DNA from: Talinum fruticosum
Lineage: Eukaryota; Streptophyta; Magnoliopsida; Caryophyllales; Talinaceae
Assembly: GCA_021018815.1 (NCBI GenBank)
Contig: JAITYX010000034.1
Coordinates: forward strand, 4,650,001-4,714,000
Reading direction: 5' to 3'
Length of the DNA: 64,000 bases
A model generated the notes under the pieces. The model was given only the letters and a program-made list of their open reading frames with translations, searched no databases and had not been told where the DNA came from. A program made the position numbers and the translations under genes. Shown one piece after another: positions 1-12,103 of the stretch (positions are counted from its first letter, which is position 1; each line of letters starts with the position of its first letter).

Positions 1-1263
1 GAATTGAAGCCATTAGAATATCGTTGGCATTTGCATCCTCGCATGCATATTAAATTATATCAAATGGATGTTAAGTGTGCCTTTCTCAATGGTTTTATCG
101 AAGAAGAGGTCTATGTCGAGCAACCTCCCGGTTTTGAAAACTCGTAATTTCCAAATCATGTTTTCAAACTCCAAAAGGCTCTCTATGGTCTTAAACAAGC
201 CCCTAGAGCTTGGTATGAAAGACTCGAGCAGCCTTCCCGGTTCAAAATGATTTTAAAAGAGGTCGATCGACAAGACCCTATTCATAAAGACCAAAGGGAA
301 AGATTTTCTCATTGTTCAAATATATGTTGATGATATTATATTCGGTGCTACTAATGAATTTCTCGTGCCGAGAATTTTCTCGAGTTGATGAGTCAAGAGT
401 TCCAAATGAGCATGATGGGAGAACTCAACTTCTTCCTTGGGCTGCAAATCAAACAAGACAAAGATGGAATCTTTGTCCATCAAACAAAGTACACCAAGGA
501 ACCGCCGAAGAAATACAAACTTCAAGATGCAAAGCACGCATCTACTCCTATGAGCAAAGAAGATAAAACTCGACTCGGATGAGACAGTAAAGCAAGAGAT
601 CGAAACTCTATCGAGGTATGATTGATCACCGCTATATCTTACTTCAAGCGTACTGTATATAATGTTCAAGTGTTTGTTTATGTGCACGATTTCAAGCTAA
701 TCCAAAAGAATCACATCTCACTGCAGTGAAGAGAATATTCGGATATCTTGCAGCACTCGTAATCTAGGACTCGTGGTACTCCGTAGACTCGTAACCGAGT
801 CCGACCGGGTACTCGACGCAGTACTACGCAGATACAAAGTTGATCGAAAGAGCACATCCGGAGCTTGTCGGCTCGGGTCAATCCCTAATATCCTCGGCAC
901 TCAAAGAAGCAAAACTCGCGAGCTCTATCAACTGCGTAAGCTGAATATATTGCCGCTGGAGCTTGTTGCGCTCGCATTCTCTCGGATAAAACAACACTTG
1001 AAGGATCTCTGACTATATCTCAACTCGGTCCCAATCAAGTGTGACAATCAAAGCGCAACCGCATCACTAAGAATCCCGTCCAAAGACTCAAAAACAAAGC
1101 ATATTGAAGTCGGTATCATTTCTTACGCGATCACTCGTAAAAGGGTGACATTACACTTGAATTCATTCCTACTAATCTTCAACTAGCTGATATCTTTACT
1201 AAGCCACTTGGTGAAGATCAACTCTATTTTATTCTGAATGAACTCGGTATGTTAAATGCTTAG
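1..1263 (+). pseudogene. Copia pol remnant (RT and RNase H part), copy A, cut by window start
   Basis: This is the 3' part of a Ty1/copia polyprotein. The reading begins inside reverse transcriptase (QMDVK-AFLNGF-EEEV near 60-110), passes a YVDD-I-FGATNE block near 320-360, and continues into an RNase H region. It ends with NELGMLNA and a stop at 1261-1263. The frame is broken many times, so no product can be made. The stretch is nearly identical to 7385-8647 and shares most of its indels, so the two derive from one already damaged copy. Several breaks fall at CTCGTAA strings where related copies have CTCAGAA. The 5' part lies outside the window. Confidence 0.88.
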
Positions 1264-2077
1264 TTTCGCGTTATGATTCTTGCATTTTTCTCGTGCTATG
1301 TGCTTTAGTTGTCAATAACCATTGGTTCAGCTTGATCATGTGATACCGAGCCGATAGTTATTTCGTGTTTCGAGTCACTCGTAAACGTTTCGAGTCAAAC
1401 TCGTACGTCGAGAAAATTGGACATCAAATTTTCTCAAGCTATCTCTAGAACAGTGGAGAGTTTCGGATTATATTTTCAAACTCTTTTCTCTCTCTTTCTC
1501 GAGCGCCGCGATCGTATCTTAGCCGCAGATTTCAAACCATTGTTATCTCAAACCATTGTCCCTGCTTCTCCTTCGCCGCGCTCAAGCACATCGTCAAGAT
1601 CTTATCAGCGCCGGCGCACCTCCGCCTCGACTCGTAAATCCCCTCCTCCCTAGTTGGAGCCATGCACCGAGTCACGATTCCTCGTGCCTCCGTAACTTCG
1701 TTTTTCAAAATTTATTTTTTTGTCCGCACAACTTCGTGTATTACTTGTACTTTTCTCCCTTCTTTTTGTTTCTTGTGTTTGCTGAAAGGCAAGGGGGAGA
1801 AAAATGTAGTCGAAACCGGTTGTCTTGTCTAGGGGGAGTTCTTTCCGCCCTTGTAATTTTTTTTAAATGAACTCGAATGCATTTCTTTATTAATTTATGA
1901 GTTCTTTATTTTCTCGAGTTAATGAGTTCAAGCATACTTTATTTTGCTCGATATAGCATACATTGCTCGATTCATTCAATAATGTCTTTCTTTTACTCAA
2001 ACTACTCGGAATCATTCTATTTCCCTCTAACAAAGTTTCGTATAAGTTTGGAATGCCTTTCATCAAAAAGGGGAGAT
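1264..2077 (+). other. Copia 3' interior with ORF3 remnant and polypurine tract (copy A)
   Basis: Non-coding DNA between the pol stop and the LTR. About 1400-1870 matches the start and end of the third ORF seen in element G (43500-45700), but its middle (roughly 1.9 kb) is missing. The same deletion is present at 8760-9240. The polypurine tract AAAAAGGGGAGAT lies at 2065-2077, directly before the LTR start TGAAGACTCG. No intact gene is present. Confidence 0.8.
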
Positions 2078-3602
2078 TGAAGACTCGTACACTCGTTCTA
2101 TATCTTTCGAGTCATGCAAAAGGAATCGGTATAACGATGACATTCATATAGTGTTTTGATTCCAAGGCATTCTCTCGTGTCCTAGAAACTTACTTGAGTG
2201 AAATAGTATCTTTTCTATGCGATTTGGTCTTCACTCATCTCTTTAATCGCTTTTAGTTAGCGACTCGTAAAACTTGTTCTTTATTCCGAGTCCACTCTCA
2301 CTCGTAATCGACTTGTGATTATTTACTCTATTGTTTGCAAAGTCAGCATTCGTAGTTCTTTTCGTGCTTAGTCTACATCAAGTGTTTCCCACTCGACATT
2401 TGTTAATAGAACTTGATTCTTTGCTTAAGACTAAGTCTTATGGAACTCGAGTATCATGGATATTAGACTCATAATACTCCATTTCTTTTCCGACTCGTAT
2501 AATCTGATGGTTAATTATCATGATTATAGTATTATCTCGTGTCTAACCTTGGACCAAAGTATTTTATACTTTGAGAACCAAAGGTGCTTTACTTTTGTAG
2601 GTTATTCAATCGAGGATATCTTTTCAAACTACAAAAGTAGACTGGCTCGTAACATCAAATCACCAGCAGATATAGCTTTTCACCATCCCTCGCTCTAGTC
2701 CCGTAAGATTGTGTTAGAAACCGCTCCGCTTCCATATCCGAAAACTCGGAAGGTCAAGCTTAACGATGGTTTTCACCACACTTTTCAAGACACAACCGAT
2801 GGTTTTGGGACTTCCAAGAGAGTTGAACCGTTGTCCAACGTCCATATTTCAACGGATACTTTCCGAGTGACTCGTAAAGCCCTTATCAACGGCCACAGAG
2901 GACTCTCGGTCAGCAGATGAAGATAACGGCTACTCGCTCGGGTTATCTATAAATGAAGCCACTTCACAAGACTTGAAGACAACTGAACATATTGTCAATA
3001 CTCCAACTTGAACAAAGTTATTGTATTTACTTTCAATCTTCAACTTACAACTCCCACTCGTAATTCATTACCTTCCGAGTTGTAAGGTCTTGTACTCGCT
3101 ACAAACACTTCTTACATTCTTTGTAAGGTCCCTCGACTAAGCCGTAAGGGTTAACTCAGCTTAGTTGTCCCTAGCCGTAAGGGTTATCTCAGCTAGGAAG
3201 TACTAGATCGGATAAGGGAATTTCGAGTCTAGGAAAACTTGTATAGAGTTGTCTAAGGGAGCAACTCGGGTTCCGTCAAGTTCACGGTATTTTGTGGACT
3301 CAAAATAGTGGATTTGACTTCGTGTCCGGATCGACACGGCCGTGGTTTTCTCGCCCCGGGAGGGTTTCCACGTAAATTCTTTGTGTTCTATTTCGAGTTC
3401 ATTCTAGACTCGGACATGCCTTGCCGAACGTGTTTACTCCGATTCATTACATTCTCGAGTCCAATATTTTCTCGACCCTCGCTTAGACTCGTAATCCGTC
3501 TTTGCATCTTTCTCGCACAAAAGCGCGAAGTTTCGAAAGATTTTTTCATCACCCTATTCACCCCCTCTAGGGTGACTCGGACTCTCCCCGAGCAAACCTT
3601 CA
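2078..3602 (+). repeat. Copia LTR A (shared LTR between two interiors)
   Basis: The LTR starts TGAAGACTCG after a polypurine tract and ends ACCTTCA before the primer-binding site. It is 1525 bp long. It is preceded by Copia interior instead of host flank and therefore has no TSD on its left. It acts as 3' LTR for the copy A interior and 5' LTR for the copy B interior. A TATA-like CTATAAAT lies at 2947-2954. The CACCCTATTCACCCCCTCTAGGG-type end near 3550-3575 (variants throughout) is shared by every Copia LTR in the window. It is nearly identical to 9459-10989. Confidence 0.9.
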
Positions 3603-3604
3603 AT

Positions 3605-3616
3605 TGGTATCGAGCC
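3605..3616 (+). other. Primer-binding site (initiator tRNA-Met type)
   Basis: TGGTATCGAGCC lies two bases after the LTR end. The known plant Copia site complementary to initiator tRNA-Met is TGGTATCAGAGC, so the sequence differs by loss of AG within CAGAG. This fits the CHG-linked error pattern seen throughout the window. Confidence 0.85.
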
Positions 3617-3660
3617 TAGCCTTTCGTAAAGGATCTAACAGTCCAAAGGTTTAAAGATCG

Positions 3661-5490
3661 ATGGCTCGTAACACCTGAGAGTTCGACGAAGGTAGATCTT
3701 CCAACAGTGCCACCAAAATTCAAAGGTTCAAATTTCGGTCACTGGAAGAAGCCGATGGAATGTTTCCTTATGGATCACGACGAAGAAGTATGGGAAATCA
3801 TACAACAAGGAAACTACATCCCAACGAAGACAGATGAATTCGTAATCCTTCCAAAGACAAAGGCCGAGTTCACGCCACAGAGGCGCAGAAGTTCGTAAAG
3901 AACTTCAAAGCCATGAACATCCTCATGTGCGCCATAAGCTCGAAGAATATAATCGAGTCTCTCGCTCGTGACTCGCTAAAGAGGTGTGGGACACTCGGTC
4001 AACACCTACGAAGGTACAAGCCAGGTGAGACAAGCGAAGATCAGCCAAGATCTTCACAAATATGAGCTTTTCAAAATGGAGCCGAAGAGAACATTACTCG
4101 GATGTTCATACGCTTCACCGAGATCACCAACAATCTCAAATCTCCGGGAAAGAAAATCTCCCATGAAGAAATGTGCCGGAAAATTCTCGAAGCCTACCCA
4201 AGAAAAGATGGGGTCCGAAGGTAATCGCCATAGAAGAGGCTCGTAACCTCTCACTCTTAAAGCCGCACGAGCTCATTGGAAAGCTTCGACCCATGAGATA
4301 CATCTCGGAAGAAGAAGATGCCGAGGGTACTTCCAAAAGAAACATCGCGCTTAAAGCCTCGTAATCCAAAGAAGCAAGTCCAAGCTCCTCTCGACTCGAA
4401 GATGATCCCATGGCACTCATTGCAAGAGGCTTCAAGAGAATGATGAAGCACAAAAGATGGGACAAAAGGCCAAAAGAAGAATTCTACAAAAAGGACAAGA
4501 GAGACAGTAAAAGGTAAGTTTTCTTCACCTTCAAAGTTATCTTTGTCTAAGAATGCTCGGATGTTTTGAATGTGGCAAAGCAAAGACCACATAGTCAAGG
4601 ACTGTCCAAAACGAAGAAGGGACAGGAAGAAGAAAAAGGCCATGATGGCAACATGGAGTGACGAGGACTCATCTCGAAGACGACGAAGAATCGATGACTC
4701 AAAGTGTCTAATGGCAATCACCGACTCGTAAGCCGAAAAGAGTCGACTGCATCACGTACTCGTATAATGAGGAAACCGATCCTCAAGAGGTAATAAATTA
4801 CTTCCTCAAATTTTCCAAAGTTGATTTAGCTAAATACATCTTTACTTTGGAAGAAAAGTCCAATTCCGATTCTTCTCATTTCAAGGAACAACTGGAGTCA
4901 ATCACTACCGAGAGCACCTTTTTAAAAATGAATTGGAAAACCGAGACTCACACTCGGAGAACTCAAGACAAGTGCTCAAACTAATGAGACCGAGTCCGAG
5001 TTACTCGTAAAAGAAAATGAGCAATCGAAACGTAAGCTCATTGAGTCTCAAGATCTGGTTTTAAAGTTTTCTCAAGGACGTAAGAACCTTGATATGCTCT
5101 TAGGATCACAATGTGTCTCATTTCGAAAAGAAGGTCTTGGTTTCAACAAAGAGGAAGAATCTAATTCTTACTCGTAATTGTTCAAAAAGGATTCCGTAAC
5201 TCGTTAAGTTCAAAAAGGCCGAGCATGGTCCCATTCATAAAAATGAAAGGAGGACTAAACCCGCACCTATTTACAAAAAGAAACCATTTTCCTCTCGTTT
5301 CAAAAGGAAAGGTTTTTAAAAGGAAAGAGACACGGACTCGGCTCATCGAGAGGAAGACTCGTAATCGACTAAACCCAAAGTTATTCAAGTCTCGGGTTCC
5401 GAAGCACCTTCTTCCTCGTAAAAGGACCACAAGAAGGAATGTTACTGGGTTCGTTAGAGGAAGTGAGAAGGGTTAGATTCTCTCTGTTTT
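3661..5490 (+). pseudogene. gag: Copia gag, element B, frameshifted
   Basis: Capsid/nucleocapsid polyprotein of the element. The start ATG at 3661 follows the PBS by about 45 bp and aligns with gag starts in elements D and G. PPKFKGSNF-HWKKPMECFL (from about 3710) is the conserved N-terminal block of Copia Gag. AMNIL-CAIS (about 3912), then WDTLV-TYEGTSQV (about 3988-4022, degenerate), mark the UBN2-type region. A CCHC knuckle near 4560-4610 begins CFECG but is broken. After it comes an acidic stretch, then a linker of about 600 bp with predicted coiled-coil character (E-Q-L-K-rich, ending GSQCVSFRKEGLGF near 5105-5150). Many frameshifts sit at CTCGTAA strings. This linker is missing from element G. 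Confidence 0.82.
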
Positions 5491-5499
5491 GCAGTCACT

Positions 5500-8400
5500 C
5501 GTAAAAGATCAAAGGACACTGGTACCGGACAGTGGATGTTCTCGACACATGTCAGTGACCAAGGACTCTTTTCCGAGCCGGAGTCATATAAAGGAGGAAA
5601 GGTGACCTTTGGTGATGACAAAGAAGGGCAAGATAGTGGGCATTGGGAAGATTGGTAATGGAAACAATCCGGTGAGCCCAGCCTACCTTGTCAAAGGACT
5701 TAAGTACAACCTACTTAGCATCTCCCGACTTTGTGACAAAGGTCAAGAGGTAAAATTCACTCAATCCAAGTGCTACATCACAGATGAGACCACCAAAGAG
5801 GTAAAGCTCTCGTGTAAGAGATCGGTAATATCTACATCATCCCTCTTTCGACCCAAGTCGAACTTATCATGTTTAAAAGCATATCTTCAAGATGATTCTT
5901 GGATTTGGCATCGTAGATTAGGTCATATTAGCATGCATACTATCAAAAAGCTTGCATCTCTTGGTCTGGTTAGAGGATTACCTAACTCGTGCGTTTGAGA
6001 AGGATAAAGTATGTGGAGCATGCACCAAAGGGAAACAAGTCGATCTTCATTCAAATCTCTCGAAGACAGCTTCCACATCCAACGTGCTTGAATTACTACA
6101 CATGGACTTATGTGGTGAAATCCTCGTAAAGAGTCTCTGAGGTAAATCTTACATACTTGTTATTATTGATGATTTTTCAAGATTTACCCGGGTGTGTTTT
6201 CTGAAGCATAAGAATGAGGCCTTCAAGGAATTCAGCAAGCTCGTAGAAAGATTCAAGTTGAGTCTCGGACTCGGATTCAAAAGATTCGAACCGACCATGG
6301 AAGGGAGTTCGACTACTCGTAATTCTCGTAGTTTTGTGACAAGAATGGAATTTCTCACAACTTCTCAAGCACCCGTAACTCCTCAGCAGAATGGAGTAGT
6401 TGAGAGAAAGAACCGAACCCTTGAAGAAATAGCAAGGACGATGATGATTGAACACAACTTGCCTTACTATTTCTCGGCGAGGCGTAGAACACAGCCCAAC
6501 TACACTCTCAATCGATGCCTCATCGACCTATTCTCAAGAAAACACCTTATGAGCTCTACAAAGGAAGGAAGCCAAATATTTCCTATTTCGCATCTTTCGG
6601 ATGTAAGTGCTTTGTCCACAACAACGGTAAGGATCATCCGACCAAGTTTGATGCTCTGGTCGACGAAGGAATCTTTCTAGGTTATTCTTCTCATAGCAAA
6701 GCTTATCGTATATTCAACAAGAGAACTAACAAAGTGGAAGAAAGTATCCACGTAGTGTTTGATGAGCTTGAACAGGGAAAACCAAGTGAATCTTCTTACT
6801 CGTAACCGAAGCTCGTAAAGGATGATGACGAAGATGAGTTTATAAAGACTCGAAGGAGACCACTCGTAACGAGGAAGCTCGTAATGAGACAACTCTAGAG
6901 GTCGCTCGTAACGAGCAGAGTCAATGAAGAAGATCACTCGGAGCAAGCTTCGAAGATCAAGCAATTCAACCAACAAACCCGGTGAATCAAAGAACTGGTA
7001 AAGCATTCAAATTTACTTCCAGTCATCCCCAAGAAAACATTATTTCGATATCAACAAGTGGGGTAAGAACTCGTTCTTCTCTTCATAATCTATGTGCATT
7101 CACCGCATTCATTTCACTAACTCGAACCCAAAAATGCACTAGAAGCCCTTAATGAACCCGAATGGGTAGAGGCCATGCAAGAAGAGCTGAATCAATTCGA
7201 GAGAAACCAAGTCTCGGACTCGACCAACCGACCTTCCGACCACCCAGCTATAGGAACCAAATGGGTTTTCAAAAACAAACTGGATGAGGGTGGAGTAGTA
7301 GTCGAAACAAGGCTAGACTTGTAGCTCAAGGTTACAATCAAGAGGAAGGAATTGATTGTGGGGAAACCTTTGCACCAGTAGCTAGAATTGAAGCCATTAG
7401 AATATCGTTGGCATTTGCATCCCGCATGCATATTAAATTATATCAAATGGATGTTAAGTGTGCCTTTCTCAATGGTTTTATTGAAGAAGAGGTCTATGTC
7501 GAGCAACCTCCTGGTTTTGAAAACTCGAATTTCCAAATCATGTTTTCAAACTCCAAAAGGCTCTCTATGGTCTTAAACAAGCCCCTAGAGCTTGGTATGA
7601 AAGACTCGAGCAGACTTCCTGGTTCAAAATGATTTTAAAAGAGGTCGATCGACAAGACCCTATTCATAAAGACCAAAGGGAAAGATTTTCTCATTGTTCA
7701 AATATATGTTGATGATATTATATTCGGTGCTACTAATGAATTTCTCGTGCCGAGAATTTTCCGAGTTGATGAGTCAAGAGTTCCAAATGAGCATGATGGG
7801 AGAACTCAACTTCTTCCTTGGGCTGCAAATCAAACAAGACAAAGATGGAATCTTTGTCCATCAAACAAAGTACACCAAGGAACCGCCGAAGAAATACAAA
7901 CTTCAAGATGCAAAGCACGCATCTACTCCTATGAGCAAGCAAGATAAAACTCGACTCGGATGAGACAGTAAAGCAAGAGATCGAAACTCTATCGAGGTAT
8001 GATTGGATCACCGCTATATCTTACTTCAAGCGCACTGTATATAATGTTCAGTGTTTGTTTATGTGCACGATTTCAAGCTAATCCAAAAGAATCACATCTC
8101 ACTCGCGGTGAAGAGAATATTCGGATATCTTGCAGGCACTCGTAATCTAGGACTCGTGGTACTCCGTGAGACTCGTAACCGAGTCCGACCGGGTACTCGC
8201 ACGCAGTACTACGCAGATACAAAGTTGATCGAAAGAGCACATCCGGAGCTTGTCGGCTTCGGGTCAATCCCTAATATCCCGGCACTCAAAGAAGCAAAAC
8301 TCGCAGCTCTATCAACTGCGAAGCTGAATATATTGCCGCCGGAGCTTGTTGCGCTCGCATTCTCTCGGATAAAACAACACTTGAAGGATCTCGGACTATA

Positions 8401-8647
8401 TCTCAACTCGGCTCCAATCAAGTGTGACAATCAAAGCGCAATCAGCATCACTAAGAATCCCGTCCAAGCACTCAAAAACAAAGCATATTGAAGTCGGTAT
8501 CATTTCTTACGCGATCACTCGTAAAAGGGTGACATTACACTTGAATTCATTCCTACTAATCTTCAACTAGCTGATATCTTTACTAAGCCACTTGGTGAAG
8601 ATCAACTCTATTTTATTCTGAATGAACTCGGTATGTTAAATGCTTAG
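5500..8647 (+). pseudogene. pol: Copia pol (PR-IN-RT-RH), element B, frameshifted
   Basis: Polyprotein for maturation, integration and reverse transcription. In order: protease motif DSGCSRHM at 5528-5551; GAG-pre-integrase WHRRLGH at 5906-5926 and C--CTKGK at 6012-6032; integrase core with HMDLCGE at 6099-6119, TDHGRE near 6290 and VVERKNR near 6397 (DDE triad residues recognisable); RT from about 7148 with [16 protein letters not shown] at 7444-7494 and YVDD at 7705-7716; RNase H from about 8090 with KRIFGYLAGTRNLGL. It stops at 8645-8647. Multiple frameshifts interrupt it. The RNase H ALSTAEAEY block of other copies is degraded here near 8310-8340. Confidence 0.87.
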
Positions 8648-8759
8648 TTTCGCGTTATGATTCTTGCATTTTTCCGTGCTATGTGCTTTAGTTGTCAATA
8701 ACCATTGGTTCAGCTTGATCATGTGATACCGAGCCGATAGTTATTTCGTGTTTCGAGTC

Positions 8760-9240
8760 ACTCGAAACGTTTCGAGTCAAACTCGGACGTCGAGAAAATT
8801 GGACATCAAATTTTCTCGAAGCTATCTCTAGAACAGTGGAGAGTTTCGGATTATATTTTCAAACTCTTTTCTCTCTCTTTCTCGAGCGCCGCGATCGGAT
8901 CTTAGCCGCAGATTTCAAACCATTGTTATCTCAAACCATTGTCCCGGTTCTCCCTTCGCCGCGCTCAAGCACATCGTCAAGATCTTATCAGCGCCGGCGC
9001 ACCTCCGCCTCGACTCGAAATCCCCTCCTCCCTAGTTGGAGCCATGCACCGAGTCACGATTCCTCGTGCCTCCGTAACTTCGTTTTTCAAAATTTATTTT
9101 TTTGTCCGGACAACTTCGTGTATTACTTGTACTTTTCTCCCTTCTTTTTGTTTCTTGTGTTTCGCTGAAAGGCAAGGGGGAGAAAAATGTAGTCGAAACC
9201 GGTTGTCTTGTCTAGGGGAGTTCTTTCCGCCCTTGTAATT
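8760..9240 (+). pseudogene. Sirevirus-like ORF3 remnant, element B
   Basis: Residue of the third ORF. The beginning aligns with 43500-43640 of element G and the end with about 45520-45760 (the CGCTCAAGCACATCGTCAAG block, followed by AAAGGCAAGGGGGAGA). The roughly 1.9 kb between these points in G is absent, so the region that would encode the main domain and the acidic tail is gone. The same internal deletion is found at 1380-1860. A 110-residue open frame here has no recognisable domain and is unlikely to be a product. Confidence 0.65.
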
Positions 9241-9445
9241 TTTTTTAAATGAACTCGAATGCATTTCTTTATTAATTTATGAGTTCTTTATTTTCCGAGT
9301 TAATGAGTTCAAGCATACTTTATTTTGCTCGATATAGCATACATTGCTCGATTCATTCAATAATGTCTTTCTTTTACTCAAACTACTCGGAATCATTCTA
9401 TTTCCCTCTAACAAAGTTTCGTATAAGTTTGGAATGCCTTTCATC

Positions 9446-9458
9446 AAAAAGGGGAGAT
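9446..9458 (+). other. Polypurine tract, element B
   Basis: AAAAAGGGGAGAT immediately precedes the LTR start TGAAGACTCGG. This is the usual second-strand priming site. The same tract is found at 2065-2077 and 46037-46050, and reversed at 16812-16823. Confidence 0.88.
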
Positions 9459-10989
9459 TGAAGACTCGGACACTCGTTCTATATCTTTCCGAGTCATGCA
9501 AAAGGAATCGGTATAACGATGACATTCATATAGTGTTTTGATTCCAAGGCATTCTCTCGTGTCCTAGAAACTTACTTGAGTGAAATAGTATCTTTTCTAT
9601 GCGATTTGGTCTTCACTCATCTCTTTAATCGCTTTTTAGTTAGCGACTCGTAAAACTTGTTCTTTATTCCGAGTCCACTCTCACTCGGAATCCGACTTGT
9701 GATTATTTACTCTATTGTTTGCAAAGTCGGCATTCGTAGTTCTTTTCGTGCTTAGTCTACATCAAGTGTTTCCCACTCGACATTTGTTAATAGAACTTGA
9801 TTCTTTGCTTAAGACTAAGTCTTATGGAACTCGAGTATCATGGATATTAGACTCATAATACTCCATTTCTTTTCCGACTCGGATAATCTGATGGTTAATT
9901 ATCATGATTATAGTATTATCTCGTGTCTAACCTTGGACCAAAGTATTTTATACTTTGAGAACCAAAGGTGCTTTACTTTTGTAGGTTATTCAATCGAGGA
10001 TATCTTTTCAAACTACAAAAGTAGACTGGCTTGTAACATCAAATCACCAGCAGATATAGCTTTTCACCATCCCTCGCTCTAGTCCCGTAAGATTGTGTCG
10101 AAACCGTCTCGCTTCCATATCCGAAAACTGGAAGGTCAAGCTTAACGATGGTTTTCACCACACTTTTCAAGACACAACCGATGGTTTTGGGACTTCCAAG
10201 AGAGTTGAACCGTTGTCCAACGTCCATATTTCAACGGATACTTTCTGAGTGACTCGTAAAGCCCTTATCAACTGGCCACAGAGGACTCTCGGTCAGCAGA
10301 TGAAGATAACGGCTACTCGCTCGGGTTATCTATAAGTAGAAGCCACTTCACAAGACTTGAAGACAATGGAACATATTGTCAATACTCCAACTTGAACAAA
10401 GTTATTGTATTTACTTTCAATCTTCAACTTACAACTCCCACTCGTAATTCATTACCTTCCGAGTTGTAAGGTCTTGTACTCGACTACAAACACTTCTTAC
10501 ATTCTTTGTAAGGTCCCTCGACTAAGCCGTAAGGGTTAACTCAGCTTAGTTGTCCCTAGCTGTAAGGGTTATCTCAGCTAGGAAGTACTAGATCGGATAA
10601 GGGAATTTCGAGTCTAGGAAAACTTGTATAGAGTTGTCTAAGGGAGCAACTCGGGTTCCGTCAAGTTCACGGTATTTTGTGGACTCAAAATAGTGGATTT
10701 GACTTCGTGTCCGGATTGACACGGGCCGTGGTTTTCTCGCCCCGGGAGGGTTTCCACGTAAATTCTTTGTGTTCTATTTCCGAGTTCATTCTAGACTCGG
10801 ACATGCCTTCGTCGAACGTGTTTACTCCGATTCATTACATTCTCGAGTCCAATATTTTCCGACCCCTTGCTTAGACTCGTAATCCGTCTTTGCATCTTTT
10901 TCGCACAAAAGCGCGAAGTTTCGAAAGATTTTTCATCACCCTATTCACCCCCTCTAGGGTGACTCAAACTCTCCCCGAGCAAACCTTCA
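9459..10989 (+). repeat. Copia LTR B (3' LTR of element B)
   Basis: 1531 bp, TGAAGACTCGG to ACCTTCA. It is nearly identical to LTR A; many differences are CTCGG/CTCGTA alternations, but real substitutions also occur (for example GACTCGGACT versus GACTCAAACT close to the 3' end). A TATA-like CTATAAGTAG lies at 10330-10339. Non-Copia DNA follows from 10990. Confidence 0.9.
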
Positions 10990-12103
10990 TCGCTCCCTAG
11001 ATTTCAGGTCATCTAACGACCAAGTCTAGGAAAACAATTTCTACATGAAGATAAATATTCGTCCCTATTCCGACGAAAGTGGATAGAAGTCGAGCTTCAC
11101 ACCCAACAACAGTCAAGGTTTAGACACCCCGTCGAGCTTCGAGCCCAACAGACGATCAAGGTTCGGACACCCGGCCAAGCCTCGGACCTAGGAGTTGTCA
11201 AGGTTCGGACACACCTCGGCCGAGTCTCGGACCCAACGAGTGGTCAAGGTTTAGAGACCTCGGCCGAGTCTCGCACCCAATAGTAGTCAAGGTTTAGACA
11301 ACCCTCATCGAGCCTTAGGCCCAATAGCGGTCAATGTTTAGACAACCCTAGTCGAGCATCAAGCCCAACAACGGTAAAAGTTCGTACATCCTCGTCCAGC
11401 CTTCAAACCCAGCCATAGTCAAGGTTCGGACATCTCTGTCGAGCTTCAAGCCCGACCGTGGTCAAGTTTAAGAAATCCCTTCATCGAACTTCGGGCCCAA
11501 TAGCGGTGAAGCATCACACACAAGTGCCAAGACTTTAGGACCACTCTATGGCCAAGTTAAAGTAACACGTTTGAAATGTGATCTAGTTACGGATCATTTT
11601 CGGGTAACATTTGAAACTATTTACATTTGATTATCGCCTAACAAAACTGTTAGTATATAAATTTGTAGCCAAGCTTCGGACCAAGAACGGTCAAGTTTAG
11701 GCCCCTCATCCGAGCTTCAGGATAGTGATCAAGCAAAGCTCAAGATACCCCGCCGAACTTCAAATCCAAGAAGTCGTCAAGTTTAGGCACCCTCGCTAGA
11801 CTTCGGACTTGACTACCGATTCAAGTTCAAGCTCCTTGACAAGCTTCGGACTAAGTTCGTGGTCAAGTTTAGGTACACTAATTCGAGCTTCCGAGCTTCA
11901 GGTCTTTAATTAGCCAAGTTCAGGAATCAACCACCCGAACTTTAGACTCCGTTAGTCAAGTCCAGCTTCCCATTAGAGTTCAAGTCAAGAGACAATTAAT
12001 TCCAAACAAATTAATTCAATCGGCATCCGAAGCAATAGGTAAGTACCCTTGAGTGTCTAATTTGACCTTCATCTTTCGGACTCTGGTCAAAGTGGGGGCT
12101 AAC
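10990..12103 (+). repeat. Degenerate ~43-46 bp tandem repeat in a probable Tat-type 3' region
   Basis: From about 11060 to 11960 a unit beginning GTCAAGGTT(C/T)(G/A)GACA and ending CGAG(C/T)--CG-ACCCAA recurs. Its TCAAGG element is seen near 11112, 11155, 11198, 11244, 11287 and 11331, giving spacings of 42-46 bp, and it becomes more degenerate to the right. The array lies just upstream of a polypurine tract and LTR start (12089-12113). Arrays in this position, between pol and the 3' LTR, are known for Tat/Ogre gypsy elements. No coding region was recognised. Confidence 0.7.
12089..12103 (+). other. Putative polypurine tract of a Tat/Ogre-like element
   Basis: AAAGTGGGGGCTAAC is followed by TATAGACACC. 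Tat-lineage elements typically have a G-rich tract of this form followed by an LTR beginning TGTAGACACC. Here the TG is TA. Confidence 0.6.

Larger units (their letters stand above)
2078..10989 (+). mobile_element. Ty1/copia element B, Sirevirus/Maximus type, defective
   Basis: This 8.9-kb unit runs LTR, PBS, gag, pol (PR-IN-RT-RH), ORF3 remnant, PPT, LTR. Domain order with integrase before RT identifies Ty1/copia. LTRs longer than 1.5 kb, an initiator-Met-type PBS and an extra ORF after pol point to Sirevirus/Maximus. It is not bounded by a TSD inside the window, because more Copia interior precedes its left LTR. The interior is 5.86 kb against 7.06 kb in element G, mainly because ORF3 is deleted. 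All frames are broken. Confidence 0.88.

Noticed and set aside
11060..11960. CRISPR-like regular repeats
   Set aside because: Units are contiguous and degenerate with no unique spacers, and the DNA is clearly plant retroelement.
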